In this document: positions 37,507 to 47,121 of the stretch, one piece after another
Numbering within the stretch: position 1 is the first letter of the stretch
Layout: each line of letters opens with the position of its first letter
DNA from: Rhodobacteraceae bacterium Alg231-30
GTDB taxonomy: Bacteria > Pseudomonadota > Alphaproteobacteria > Rhodobacterales > Rhodobacteraceae
NCBI GenBank assembly: GCA_900143615.1
Contig: FREU01000007.1
Location: 291,878-355,877, forward strand
Reading direction: 5' to 3'
DNA length: 64,000 nt
Made by a program: the position numbers and the translations under genes
The notes under the pieces: generated by a model
Database searches by the model: none
What the model was told of the DNA's origin: nothing
What the model saw: only the letters and a program-made list of their open reading frames with translations

Positions 37507-38736
37507 CTAGACCTTCTGCTGGGTGTATTGCTTTAGCTCTTTTCGGGCCACCTGACGGCGGTGCACCGCATCCGGACCATCCGCCAAACGCAGGGTTCTT
37601 ACCCCGGTCCACGCCCGCGCCAGCGGCGTGTCTTGGCTGACGCCCGTACCGCCAAACATCTGCACGGCTTCATCGATCACCTTCAGCGCCATGTTGGGGG
37701 CAACCACCTTGATCTGACTGATCCACGGAGCGGCTGCGCGGGCATCGCCTTGATCCATAATCCATGCCGTCTTCAGGCATAAAAGCCGCGACATTTCGAT
37801 CTCCATACGAGCATTGGCGATGATGTCATAATTCGCCCCCAGATGGGCAATCTGCTTGCCAAAGGCTTCGCGTTCCAGCGCGCGCTTGCACATCAACTCC
37901 AGCGCTGCCTCGGCCTGTCCAATGGCACGCATACAGTGGTGAATGCGCCCCGGTCCAAGCCGCCCTTGAGCAATCTCAAAGCCACGCCCCTCACCCAGCA
38001 AAATAGCGTCTGCAGGCACGCGCACGTCGGTGAATTTGATGTGCATATGCCCATGCGGCGCATCATCATGGCCATAAACTTCCATCGGTCGCAAAATCTC
38101 AATGCCGGCTGTGTTTGCAGGCACGACGATCATCGACTGACGCTTATAGACGGGTGTGTCCTCATCGCCGGTTTTCACCATAACGATATAGACTTGGCAG
38201 CGCGGATCACCTGCGCCGGAGGACCAGTATTTCTCTCCGTTCAGGACATAATCATCACCGTCGCGCACACAGCTCATCCGCACGTTTGTGGCATCGGAAC
38301 TGGCCACATCCGGCTCGGTCATCAAATAGGCCGAGCGAATATCGCCATTCAGCAACGGCTTGAGCCACTGCTCTTTCATCGCTTCCGAACCGTAACGTTC
38401 AAACACTTCCATATTGCCGGTATCCGGCGCCGAACAGTTGAACACTTCTGCGCCCAATGGCGTCTTGCCCATCTCCTCGGCGAAATAGGCATATTCCACC
38501 GTTGTGAGTCCGAGACCTCGTGCGCTGTCGGTCAGCCAGAAGTTCCACAACCCACGCTCGCGGGCTGTAGATTTGAGCCCTTCGAGAATCTCTTTCTGGC
38601 GATCAGTGTAGGTCCAGCGATTCTCCTTACTGATTTCGGCGTGATATGCCTCTTCTAGCGGAATGATCTCGTCTCGGATCATGTCTCGCACCTGCCCCAG
38701 TAATTCTTCGATTTCGGGTCGCATTCCCAGAAACAT
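37507..38736 (-). CDS. Acyl-CoA dehydrogenase family protein
   Basis: The 409-aa flavoprotein has the ACAD middle motifs YLMTEPDVASSDATNVR and YVLNGEKYWSSGAGDPRC, and the C-terminal LQ/VQMFGGTGVSQDTPLAR region. DEAVQMFGG supplies FAD contacts. It dehydrogenates acyl-CoA and passes electrons to ETF. The N-terminal MRPEIEELLGQVRDMIRDEIIPLEEAYHAEI and ENRWTYTDRQKEIL resemble the ACAD10/11 type that acts on long or hydroxylated acyl-CoAs. The exact substrate is unknown. It is a single gene. Confidence 0.92.
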   Translation of the reverse strand: MFLGMRPEIEELLGQVRDMIRDEIIPLEEAYHAEISKENRWTYTDRQKEILEGLKSTARERGLWNFWLTDSARGLGLTTVEYAYFAEEMGKTPLGAEVFNCSAPDTGNMEVFERYGSEAMKEQWLKPLLNGDIRSAYLMTEPDVASSDATNVRMSCVRDGDDYVLNGEKYWSSGAGDPRCQVYIVMVKTGDEDTPVYKRQSMIVVPANTAGIEILRPMEVYGHDDAPHGHMHIKFTDVRVPADAILLGEGRGFEIAQGRLGPGRIHHCMRAIGQAEAALELMCKRALEREAFGKQIAHLGANYDIIANARMEIEMSRLLCLKTAWIMDQGDARAAAPWISQIKVVAPNMALKVIDEAVQMFGGTGVSQDTPLARAWTGVRTLRLADGPDAVHRRQVARKELKQYTQQKV

Positions 38737-38916
38737 CGCTCAAACTCCCTGATTTTTAATTGTTTTCAGCATGCCTCTGGCGACATCAATTTGTCCATCA
38801 CCCTGCATGAAAAGTGACGCCATGTTCATCGGCGGAAAAAGGAGCATTTTTTTGCCAAAATCCCAACACCCCCCCTTGCGCACATCTCCCCCCTACATTA
38901 GACAGCCGCTCACAGT

Positions 38917-38991
38917 TGGGGTGTAGCCAAGTGGTAAGGCAACGCTTTTTGGTAGCGTGTACCGTAGGTTCGAATCCTACCACCCCAGCCA
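38917..38991 (+). tRNA. tRNA-Gln (UUG)
   Basis: A full cloverleaf: acceptor TGGGGTG/CACCCCA, D-arm with AGCCAAGTGGTAAGGC, anticodon stem ACGCT/AGCGT with loop TTTTGGT (anticodon TTG), T-arm GTAGGTTCGAATCCTAC, discriminator G and encoded CCA. Its 3' end is the integration site of the element that follows. Confidence 0.97.
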
Positions 38992-38994
38992 CTT
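38979..38994 (+). other. Attachment site at the tRNA-Gln 3' end (att copy 1)
   Basis: ACCACCCCAGCCACTT is repeated exactly at 42443-42458. Both are followed by similar sequence through TCAAGAAAAC and then by an integrase 5' region. The first copy belongs to the intact tRNA; the second marks the junction with an older integrated element. Confidence 0.75.
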
Positions 38995-39095
38995 TTCTTA
39001 GAGATCCTCAAGAAAACAACGGCTTAACCCAGCCTGAAATAACCTGTGTGTCACAGCATTCTGGAACTGTAACACAGGGTGTAACACATGACCTG

Positions 39096-40680
39096 ATGCG
39101 TTACGCTCAAAAGCGGCGCGCGTCAGCCCCGCAAAAACCACGCCAAAAGCCCAAGTATCACGCCGGCCCTTACCTGATGCGCAGGGGCCGCATGTTCTAT
39201 TTCCGCAAGCGCCTATCAACCCAGCTATCAAACCCCGCCTCAAACCAATTAGTGCGCATTTCCCTACGAACCCACCTCCCGCTCGACGCCGTGAAGCGCG
39301 CCGCAAGGCTGCTCACGGTCTACGAAGAAATGGAGCGGGAAATCGTGGACGCAGTGATTGAAGAGAGCTTGAGCCCAGAAAACACCAAGGCAGTGTTGAT
39401 CGAAACCATGCGCAGGGAATTGAGCCAGATGCTCGCCGAGGAAAGAAAGGCCTCCCCGGCGAGTGATGCAGAAATTGATCAACGCATCGCGGCTCTGGAA
39501 ATGGAAAACCGGCGACTGCGTCAAGCAGCCTGCAACAAGCGATGGGACGACCAACAATCTTTGCTTCAACAAGCCAGCGAGTCTATTGGCTTGGCCCTCC
39601 CAGCCCCGTTGCCAAGCGAACTCGGTCACCGTGCCAACACTCTGAAACGTAGGCTCAACGAAGCAAAAATCGCCATTAACGAAGGCGATAATGTGCGCAC
39701 CGCAAGCCGGGACCTGTTGACCGAGCACGCCATCGACGACTTTGACGCCTTTGTTCAACCTCCAGTTCTTGTCGCGCAGGCTAAGACCAAAACAGATGAG
39801 TTCTATCCTTCTAAGGACATGAAAAGGATCAAGGCGGGGTTTCATCGGCTTCTTGAAGAGTTTGTCGGCAACGTGCCTGTCACGACACTTACGAAAGAAA
39901 GACAGAAAGAGTTTCTGGGCTGGGCGTCACGACTTCCAAGAACGCAAGGCAAGAACCACGGTAAGAACCGGTATCAGCAAGTCGGTCGGGTCGTCACGAA
40001 GGCAGAAGAAATATCAAGAGCGGACGCCGAAGACTTGTTGATATTGGAAGAAATCCGATCAATCGCAGGAGTTTCGGATGCCGAAAAACGGGCCATGTTG
40101 GCCGAGCGTCTCGTGCCACGCGTCACGATAACAACACTCAAGAAATATCGAGACGCGATGAACCGGATGTTCAAGTCAGCAAAAGAAATGGGTGTCGACA
40201 CGCCTGAAGCGATCTCATACCGGGAAATGGAACGTCATATCAAATCTATTGCACCGGATGACGAACTCTATGTCAGAGTGACTAACCCCAAAATACGGTT
40301 GCCTTGGACCAGGGAACGGATTGCGGCGCTTTTGACCTCCCCAATTTATACCGGCTGCGCATCAAAGCATCGCCGGTGGAAACGGGGAAGTCTCATAATC
40401 CGCGATGCCGATTACTGGGTGCCTTTGATTGTTCTGACCATAGGCTCCCGTATCGAGGAAATCCTCCTACTCAAACGCAGTGATGTCCGGTTCCGTGATG
40501 GCCTTTATTTGCTGGCAATCGCATCTGGCGTGGACAACAAAGGGAAAACGGAAGATGCCAAGCGTCTCGTGCCTGTTCCTCAAATGTTGATCGATCTCGG
40601 GTTCATCGAATGGTTCAAAGCACTGCAAGACGATCATGGCGTCCTGTTGTTTTGCCCGGTGAATTCGTTGCGGGAGGCGC
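39096..40680 (+). pseudogene. Tyrosine recombinase (phage-type integrase), C-terminally truncated
   Basis: About 528 codons match long alphaproteobacterial tRNA-targeting integrases. The N-terminus is basic (MRYAQKRRASAPQ, then MRRGRMFYFRKRL). The catalytic domain is partly present: TIGSRIEEILLLKRSDVRF holds the first Arg, and KTEDAKRLVPVP holds the Lys. After HGVLLFCPVN (about 40660) the frame continues only as antisense of an HTH gene, so the H-x-x-R box and the tyrosine nucleophile are missing. It must be inactive. It starts about 100 bp after tRNA-Gln in the orientation expected of the element that entered there. Confidence 0.85.
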
Positions 40681-40943
40681 GAGATATCGAGACTGAGACT
40701 CGCTTCATCTGTTGCAGGGTCAACGAGCTCCCGCAGTCGATCCAGCATTCCCAGCGCCAAGAGCGCCATAGCAAGTGTTTCGACCCGCACACCACCATCG
40801 CCGCGCTCGAGTTTTTTCAAAGTCTTGTCACTAACGCCAATGCGTTCGCAGAAGTCCGCAACGGACATCCGCCGCTTCTTTCGCGCGACTTCGATATCGC
40901 GGCCGAGTTGTCTCAGCGCTGAATTGATTTGAAAAGACGCCAT
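40680..40943 (-). pseudogene. HipB-like XRE-family regulator, 3' truncated
   Basis: The N-terminal 65 residues form an XRE helix-turn-helix: LGRDIEVARKKRRMSVADFCERIGVSDKTLKKLERGDGGVRVETL. The next stretch, MLDRLRELVDPATDEASLSLDISRLPQRI, is typical of HipB-like antitoxins encoded before a hipA kinase gene. Beyond about 40680 the frame (open to 40467) is antisense to the integrase and is not homologous. The end of the gene and any hipA partner were therefore lost in the deletion that also cut the integrase. The DNA-binding part is intact and could still act on its operator. Confidence 0.75.
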
Positions 40944-40958
40944 GCTCCCGCTCTAAAT

Positions 40959-40972
40959 CGGAGTATACTCCG
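40959..40972. promoter_or_regulatory. Perfect palindromic operator upstream of the HipB-like gene
   Basis: CGGAGTATACTCCG is a perfect 14-bp palindrome lying 15 bp before the ATG of the XRE-family gene. Its position and symmetry fit an autoregulatory operator. Confidence 0.6.
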
Positions 40973-41085
40973 GGTTAAACTTCGATAATGGTAGAATTAT
41001 CCGACTTCCAGTCCGACACAACAAATAGTCTGTGTTGGACAGCATTTTCTCTTGAGCGCCGCTCGGGTTCGTTCGACTATTACGC

Positions 41086-41433
41086 ATGGCAGCAGAAATA
41101 ATGACAGACCGTGAAGTGCGATCTCAGATATTAACTCACGCTGAGATGCTGACCAAAGACGATGTGCCAGACGCCGGCGCCTGGTGCTTCGAGATCGATA
41201 GCGAGCCGGCATACCCTGCGTTGCAGTTTGACGAAGACAATGCCCGCGTCTTCCCGGTTGTCCAGGACATTCTGGACGCGCTGCCGGAACACTGGAGCCA
41301 TTTGCACTTACTCTATTGGTTCATGCAGGAGCACTACGACTTTGATGGCCCGACGGCGGATGCATTCGCTAGTGATCCCGAAGGGGTAATGGCCACATTT
41401 AAACGCAATTCAGTAAGACCGACCCACGGCTGA
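41086..41433 (+). CDS. Hypothetical protein of the tRNA-Gln element
   Basis: The 115-aa acidic protein reads AGAWCFEIDSEPAYPALQFDEDN, VFPVVQDILDALPEHWSHLHLLYWFMQEHYDFDG and ends with FASDPEGVMATFKR. The final part recalls the C-terminal helix of Xre/MbcA/ParS-type antitoxins (ATDPE-x-V), but the match is weak. It is divergent from the HipB-like gene, 140 bp away. There is no signal peptide. It may be the last intact gene of the accessory element. Confidence 0.5.
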   Translation: MAAEIMTDREVRSQILTHAEMLTKDDVPDAGAWCFEIDSEPAYPALQFDEDNARVFPVVQDILDALPEHWSHLHLLYWFMQEHYDFDGPTADAFASDPEGVMATFKRNSVRPTHG

Positions 41434-42442
41434 CAAACTGCCTTTCAATCATGACGACGGATTGTGATTCTTAGGGCATAGGGAGTTCGGCAACTCTTTT
41501 TGCTTGGACATTTCCCAAGATCGTAACCGGCGGTCCGCGAGTTCAACCAGCTGCACAAATAAGCTTCCTGCTCACCGTTATCGCAATACGAAGGCCTGTT
41601 CCGGACATAGCAACAACTAAGCGAACATCGTGCACCTCCAAATCCACCCTGGAACATATGGCGACCTCGCAGTCACGGCAGATGATCCGGAGGGACTATT
41701 TATTGATTCAGCTGGGAGCCAGTTTCCCCCTTTTACCGTGGGACACCCTTCTGCTAACCCATTGACTTTCATAAACCGAACTACGCGCTCTCGTGGGACA
41801 CCCGCCCTCTGTTTTTACTCAATTTTTCGGACACCTGCGCTTCCCCTACGGGATGCCATTCACACCCTTGGTAACGCCTATCCTCGGAGCCGAAGGAGAC
41901 GCATCTCCCGGCGCTTTGTTATACCAGTCGACCTCATTGTCTTGCACCAATAGCATAATGGCAATTTTGGTAATTCGGTGCCGTTGCCTGAAACGACTGT
42001 CCCCGGCGCCCCGCGTTCGGAAACGACCCGGTCCAACTCCTTCGAGCCTCGCAAGCCCGACCGCGACGTTCCTCGTTCACTACTGTGCACGGAAAGTGAG
42101 CATCATGGCCCATCCAGGGAAACAATCTTCCGATCCCAAAGGCGTTGAAGGCTTGTCTCTCTGTCTTTCAGTATTGCCGAGTTCATAGTGAAGATTGAAG
42201 GCCCGTCTTAAAAACGCTGGTACAAGCTTGAAGAACGCTTCGGACTTGAGAGCTAACACCGCTCCAACTTTTCCTCAGAAAAATCAATTCAGATTGTGCA
42301 CTTGGTCAGCCGATTTGGTGCCCCCTTTTGGACGGTAGCCAAACCGTAACACATAATGACTACCAAGCCCGTTTTTCGGCAACAAGGATTGACCCCATAT
42401 CCTTAGGTTTATATATAATTCAATATGTTAGAACGAAATCCC
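41434..42442. other. 1-kb stretch without a supported gene
   Basis: Short frames exist on both strands, but none has a ribosome site, a recognisable domain or convincing codon use. I read it as decayed accessory DNA between the two integrase remnants. Confidence 0.5.
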
Positions 42443-42458
42443 ACCACCCCAGCCACTT
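42443..42458 (+). other. Second copy of the tRNA-Gln attachment site (att copy 2)
   Basis: ACCACCCCAGCCACTT matches the 3' end of tRNA-Gln exactly. It is preceded by a degraded T-arm remnant (GAACGAAATCCC versus GTTCGAATCCT). The rest of the tRNA is absent, as expected of an attR or of a tandem integration joint. Confidence 0.7.
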
Positions 42459-42830
42459 CTCATAGAGATACTCAAGAAAACATCGGCTTAACTCAGACCG
42501 AAACGACCTATGTATCGCGGTATTCTGAAACTGTGACACAGGACGTAACACATGGCCTACAGAGCTACGCTCAAAAGCCGCATGTTCTATTTCCGCGAAC
42601 GCTAACCAACCGGTCCCGCACATTCCGCTTCAAACCAATTTATCTGTATTCCCTTACGAACCCACCTCCCCCTCAACGCTGTAAAGCGTGCCGCAAGGCT
42701 GCTCATGGTCTACGAGAAAAAGGAGATAGAATTCGTGGACGCCGTGACCAAAAAGAACTTGAGTGCTGAATCGACAAAAGCGCTGCTGATGGAAGCAACA
42801 CGCAGTAAACGAAGGCCATGAGCCTCTCGG
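42459..42830 (+). pseudogene. Second integrase remnant, 5' part only
   Basis: The DNA follows the first integrase and its leader closely but with many changes: GLTQTETTYVSRYSETVTQDVTHGL here against GLTQPEITCVSQHSGTVTQGVTHDL there. After CTCAAAAGC about 75 bp are missing relative to the first copy, and then ATGTTCTATTTCCGC continues. The match ends near 42830. Frameshifts make it dead. It is the remains of an earlier element of the same integrase family at the same tRNA. Confidence 0.8.
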
Positions 42831-42904
42831 TTCTGCATATGAACCAGCCTGTAGGCAGAACATGCGTGCCACATATTAATAATCCTCGTAAACGATCAAC
42901 CGCG

Positions 42905-44674
42905 TTAAACAAACAAGGTGGTGGCAGAGAGCTCGTCAATGCTGGCGAGACCTTCGAAGAGGACCTGATCGCCGTTAACATTGTATAGCACCCCCTGTGT
43001 GGTGACGCTTGCGAAATCAGTGAACATCTGCGCGTCTGTGCGCCCGCCAAGTGTGGAGAAACTGACGATATCGACCCCGGTTTCGAAATCGACCACCACG
43101 TTACTGCCCGACAGATCGGTGAAAACAAAGCTGTCATTCCCCGCGCCGCCTGTGAAACTGTCGTTCCCTGCTCCGTCTGTTAAATGGTCATCGCCTTGGT
43201 CGCCTAGCAGGTGGTCGCCGCCATCTCCTCCCTGCAACGTATCACTGCCATACCCGCCATAAAGGCTGTCGCTGCCATCTCCTCCCTGCAATGAATCATT
43301 GCCATACCAGCCATAAAGGCTGTCGTCGCCATCTTCGCCCTGCAACGTATCACTGCCATACCCGCCATAAAGGCTGTCATTGCCTTCACCCCCGTTTAGC
43401 CGGTCGTTATCGTTGCCCCCGTCAAGGCGGTCATCACCGGTTCCACCAAACAGCACGTCGTCATGGTAGCTGCCATCCAGCGTGTCATCGCCGGCGCCGC
43501 CAAAAAGCATGTCTTCGTTGTAGGCACCTCTCAGCGTGTCATCGCCGTCATTGCCATAGAGGCTATCTGCGCCCGATCCACCATACAGGTAATCGTTCCC
43601 GGTCCCGCCGATAAAACTGTCATTGCCGATGGACCCATAGAGTCTGTCATTGCCTGCACCGCCCAGGATCGTGTCAAAATAATTTCCGCGGGACCAGCTG
43701 TAACTATCGGAATAATAATCATCGCCATCCCCCAAATCGACGAGGTCGTTTCCCGCCCCGCCGTAGGCGTTGTCATCGCCCGCCCCGGCGGAAAGCGTAT
43801 CATCGCCGTCACCGCCGTAAAGAGAGTCGTCGCCATCGCCCCCGTTTATCGTGTCATCACCTTCACCGCCATGGAGCCGATCATTGTTCAAGCCTCCGGT
43901 TAGGCTGTCATTGCCTTCACCACCGAACTGCGTGTCATTGCCACCTGCACTGATCAGAGTGTCATTGCCAAGCCCGCCAAAAACAGTGTCGGTTCCCAGC
44001 CAACCAGTCTGCGCGCCATCTTCGAACAAGTCATCGCCTGCGCCAAGAAAAACCTTATCCCGGCCTACGCCGCCCAGAACAGTGTCATTGCCATCCCGTG
44101 CATGTAATTCGTCGTGGCCATCACCGCCAATCAGGCTGTCATCGCCGGCGCCGCCAAAAAGCGTATCATCGCCACCTTGCCCGTCAATTGTGTCATTGCC
44201 TGCAAGCCCCGCACCGCGGTCGTTGCCGTCGCCCAGGGTGAGTTTCTCGGCAGTCGAAGTGCCGATCCTGGATTGTGCGGCGGCGATGTTTTCCACCTCG
44301 AGATACAGCTGGTAACTACCGATGTAATCCCGATCATAGGCTGCGGCTTCGATGTAAATGGTTTGATCGCTATCGGCGACAAAGGTAAACTGGCGTGGCT
44401 GGTAATAGGTTACGTAATTGTCATCATCAATAAAATTGCCCATTCCGTCATACAGCCAGGGGTCGCTGCGATACAGCGTGCCTGAGCCGTGATTGGCATC
44501 AAGCATGTAGATGGTATAAGTCATCCCCGACAACAGCGACAGCGCGACAAAATCGATATCGGCGCGGCTGCTGAGCGTGCCGCTGAACAGATCCCCTCCG
44601 TTTAGTGTGTAAAGCGGGGTGCCGGGAGTGAACTTGTCAGGAGCGTCCGTGGTTTCGATAATGAAATTCGGCAT
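42905..44674 (-). CDS. RTX (hemolysin-type) calcium-binding secreted protein
   Basis: The 589-aa protein has no N-terminal signal. Residues about 1-140 look like a pre-peptidase C-terminal domain (FSGTLSSRADIDFVALSLLSGMTYTIYM). About 300 residues of GGxGxDxLx nonapeptides follow (GGDGDDTLSAGAGDDNAYGG and so on), forming Ca-binding beta-rolls. The C-terminus (DSFVFTDLSGSNVVVDFETGVDIVSF to ELSATTLFV) fits a type I secretion signal. The ATG at 44674 follows AAGGAA. No type I secretion genes are adjacent. It lies behind the second integrase remnant in accessory DNA. Its role is unknown and no enzymatic domain is visible. Confidence 0.9.
   Translation of the reverse strand: MPNFIIETTDAPDKFTPGTPLYTLNGGDLFSGTLSSRADIDFVALSLLSGMTYTIYMLDANHGSGTLYRSDPWLYDGMGNFIDDDNYVTYYQPRQFTFVADSDQTIYIEAAAYDRDYIGSYQLYLEVENIAAAQSRIGTSTAEKLTLGDGNDRGAGLAGNDTIDGQGGDDTLFGGAGDDSLIGGDGHDELHARDGNDTVLGGVGRDKVFLGAGDDLFEDGAQTGWLGTDTVFGGLGNDTLISAGGNDTQFGGEGNDSLTGGLNNDRLHGGEGDDTINGGDGDDSLYGGDGDDTLSAGAGDDNAYGGAGNDLVDLGDGDDYYSDSYSWSRGNYFDTILGGAGNDRLYGSIGNDSFIGGTGNDYLYGGSGADSLYGNDGDDTLRGAYNEDMLFGGAGDDTLDGSYHDDVLFGGTGDDRLDGGNDNDRLNGGEGNDSLYGGYGSDTLQGEDGDDSLYGWYGNDSLQGGDGSDSLYGGYGSDTLQGGDGGDHLLGDQGDDHLTDGAGNDSFTGGAGNDSFVFTDLSGSNVVVDFETGVDIVSFSTLGGRTDAQMFTDFASVTTQGVLYNVNGDQVLFEGLASIDELSATTLFV
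43230..43391 (-). repeat. Three tandem 54-bp units inside the RTX gene
   Basis: Units beginning near 43230, 43284 and 43338 are nearly identical; the first and third share long exact runs. Each encodes 18 residues (two nonapeptides, of the type SLYGGYGSDTLQGGDG), so copy-number change would keep the frame. Confidence 0.75.
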
Positions 44675-44716
44675 AGCGGCAATTCCTTTGAAATCGTTAA
44701 GCTGAAAATAATACAC

Positions 44717-45489
44717 GTAAAAAAATATGTCGTTATGCTAGAGCATATTTAAGGTTGGGCAAAGATGAATTGCCCAAAGCGGATGGAAGATGGCTCCCAA
44801 AGGTCGACAAAGACGTTGCAAGGGACGTTCACCGGCCCCTTTTCGCTGCGACTGCGCGCGTCATCAGGCCTATTGTCCGAAAAAGATGACCAAAGTCTGT
44901 GAGTGATGGGTAAATGGCTGATCCGCGTCACTACCATGTAGGCGGCTCTGGCCCGCACCAGAAAAACCGCCTCTGACATGGTTCAAAAACCTGTCATCCT
45001 GTCGTGCAATCTCGCTCAAGGCTCTGCGCTGGAGGTCAAGGTCACACTCGGCGATGACTCCGGAGCCGATGCCATAACTGCGCGTGACCCAAAATTGACT
45101 GAACCTCTTTTTGAGCAGTCCAAACTTGGAAGTCTTCCCAGAGATGCACTAAGCCACATGGCAGCTAACCTCCGGGAAGTGACGGAAATGCGCCCCCGAA
45201 CTTGCCCAAAAACGCTTTGAAATGCGCAGCCCTCGAGCAGTTGCAAGCGCTCGCGCAACATACCAACCGGTGACGGCAGGTACGACATACAAAGCGCCAA
45301 ACTTGCTAAGCGTTTTGGACACCAGCTTTGGCAGCGACGATCCGGTGGCGCATACCCTCGAAAGCTGCATCACAGACCAGATGTGCAGTGGACCAACAAA
45401 CACTCGCTATGCACTCTATGAGGCGCAATAGACCGGTCTCGCCCAGCATGTGGGCGAGAGAGCTTTCCAAGGTTTCAATCCGCATCCGG
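44717..45489. other. 770-bp stretch without a supported gene
   Basis: Between the RTX gene start and the dihydroxyacetone kinase stop I find only short frames without ribosome sites or domains. It probably marks the right end of the tRNA-Gln accessory region. No third copy of the att core was noticed. Confidence 0.45.
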
Positions 45490-47109
45490 TTACCTGGCAA
45501 GATGCTCGAAAAGGCGCGCAACAGCTTCGGCTCCGGGGTCGATGTGGCCATCCAGCTGATCTGCGCTGATATAGCTGGCGCGTCCGGCCTTGGCAGAGGT
45601 GATTGTGGCCGTGTAATTCGCCCCCTTGCGCGCGGCGATTGCGGCTTGCGGAATGCCAGCACTAAGGTCTTCCAAGGCAGGCATCAGCGCATCAACCATC
45701 GTGCGATCACCGAGATTGGCGCCGCCGATTTCCCGCATACGGCTCAAGCCCGTCAGCAAGGCGTCCCGCATCGGCAGACCAGAAGAGGACGCATCCCCTG
45801 CCGCGGCAAAGAAGATTGCCAAAAGCACACCGGATGATCCGCCCATTGTCTGGCTGAGTTCCAAGCCGATGGCGCGATAAAGTTGGGTATGATCGGCAAG
45901 CGGCAATGTGTCCATTGCGTCAATCAAGGCACGCGATGCGGTCGCCAGCGTTGATCCTGTATCCCCGTCACCGGATTTGGCATCAAGCAAGTTTAGATCC
46001 GCTTCAGCCTCGATCAGGATGTTGCAGCATGACGTCAAAAAGACCTTTGTCGCCTCATGCGCGGATGCAGGTGCCCGGATCGGAGACAGCCCGTCAGGTA
46101 AGGGTATCACAGTGGGCTCTATAATCTGTCCACAACCGGGCCAGGCCGAGACGTTTACGTCTTGCGTCAGCAGAATCTCGTCGCTGTTTGCAAGCTCCAT
46201 CACCGAGATTGAAAACCCATGCATGTCCAATGCCGTCATCATGGCACTTGGCCCGATCACTCGCCGAATGTGCGGCCCGATGTCCGACTTTGTCAGGGCG
46301 TTCGTCAGGATTGCCATTTCAAGACAGGATGCACCACCGAGATTGTTGATCAGCGCCACATGCGGCGTCTTTGGCATTTCGGCGGCCAGTCGCTCGACCA
46401 TTTTCTCAATTGCATCCTCTGCACCGGCCGAGGCGACCTGTTCAATCCCTGCTTCGCCATGAATGCCAAGGCCAAGCTCAGCCATACCCAACGGAATACG
46501 ATCTTCCTTCAACGATCCCGGCACTGAACATGTATCCAGCGACATTCCGATGGAGCGTGTAGATTTTATGACCCGTTCGGCTGCAATCGTGCAGGCTTCT
46601 AGATTGGCGCCGTTTTCCGCCATTGCGCCCGCGATCTTGTGCACAAACAAGGTCCCCGCGACGCCGCGTGCCTGCGGCAAATCCGGTAAAGCCACGTCGT
46701 CATCCACAATCACCATGGACACCTTGTGTCCAAAAGCCCGCGCGCGCTCTGCAGCAAGGCCGAAATTCAGCCGGTCGCCAGTGTAGTTTTTAACAATCAA
46801 TAGGCAGCCTGCAGAGCCCGTAACCGCCAGAATGCCCGCCAACACCGCGTCGACCGATGGCGATGCAAAGACATCCCCGCACACAGCGGCCGTCAGCATT
46901 CCCTTGCCCACAAACCCCGCATGCGCCGGTTCATGGCCGGATCCTCCGCCAGACACCAGCGCAACCTTGGATTTGTCCCAATCGGCGCGTGTGACGACAC
47001 GGATATGTGGATACCCGTCCAGCCGCGTTAAATTTCCCCCTGAGGCCGCGATAGTACCGTCGATAGCCTCGGTGACCATATCTGCTTTTTCATTGATAAA
47101 ATGGTTCAT
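45490..47109 (-). CDS. dhaKL: Dihydroxyacetone kinase, DhaK and DhaL domains fused
   Basis: The 539-aa protein joins a DhaK domain (about 1-320) with the DHA-binding motif LVSGGGSGHEPAHAGFVGKGM and the covalent His in LGIHGEAG. A DhaL domain (about 345-539) carries the ADP/Mg motif DAKSGDGDTGSTL and MGGSSGVLLAIFF. The fused form is the ATP-dependent type (as in Citrobacter), making DHA phosphate in the cytoplasm. The ATG follows GAGGGAG. It is the last gene of the ABC transporter operon, so the imported compound is likely DHA or something converted to it. A triose or glyceraldehyde kinase role is possible. Confidence 0.93.
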   Translation of the reverse strand: MNHFINEKADMVTEAIDGTIAASGGNLTRLDGYPHIRVVTRADWDKSKVALVSGGGSGHEPAHAGFVGKGMLTAAVCGDVFASPSVDAVLAGILAVTGSAGCLLIVKNYTGDRLNFGLAAERARAFGHKVSMVIVDDDVALPDLPQARGVAGTLFVHKIAGAMAENGANLEACTIAAERVIKSTRSIGMSLDTCSVPGSLKEDRIPLGMAELGLGIHGEAGIEQVASAGAEDAIEKMVERLAAEMPKTPHVALINNLGGASCLEMAILTNALTKSDIGPHIRRVIGPSAMMTALDMHGFSISVMELANSDEILLTQDVNVSAWPGCGQIIEPTVIPLPDGLSPIRAPASAHEATKVFLTSCCNILIEAEADLNLLDAKSGDGDTGSTLATASRALIDAMDTLPLADHTQLYRAIGLELSQTMGGSSGVLLAIFFAAAGDASSSGLPMRDALLTGLSRMREIGGANLGDRTMVDALMPALEDLSAGIPQAAIAARKGANYTATITSAKAGRASYISADQLDGHIDPGAEAVARLFEHLAR

Positions 47110-47121
47110 GGTAACTCTCCC

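Noticed and set aside
41630..42188. Overlapping plus-strand frames of 107 and 131 codons
   Set aside because: No start signals, no recognised motif, Arg/Ser/Pro-rich in both frames; considered decayed DNA.
43200..43400. Regular repeats that could suggest a CRISPR array
   Set aside because: They are in-frame tandem units of an RTX coding sequence with no spacers and no cas genes.
44749..45437. Short frames on both strands between the RTX and dhaKL genes
   Set aside because: None has a ribosome site or a recognisable domain, and they overlap one another.
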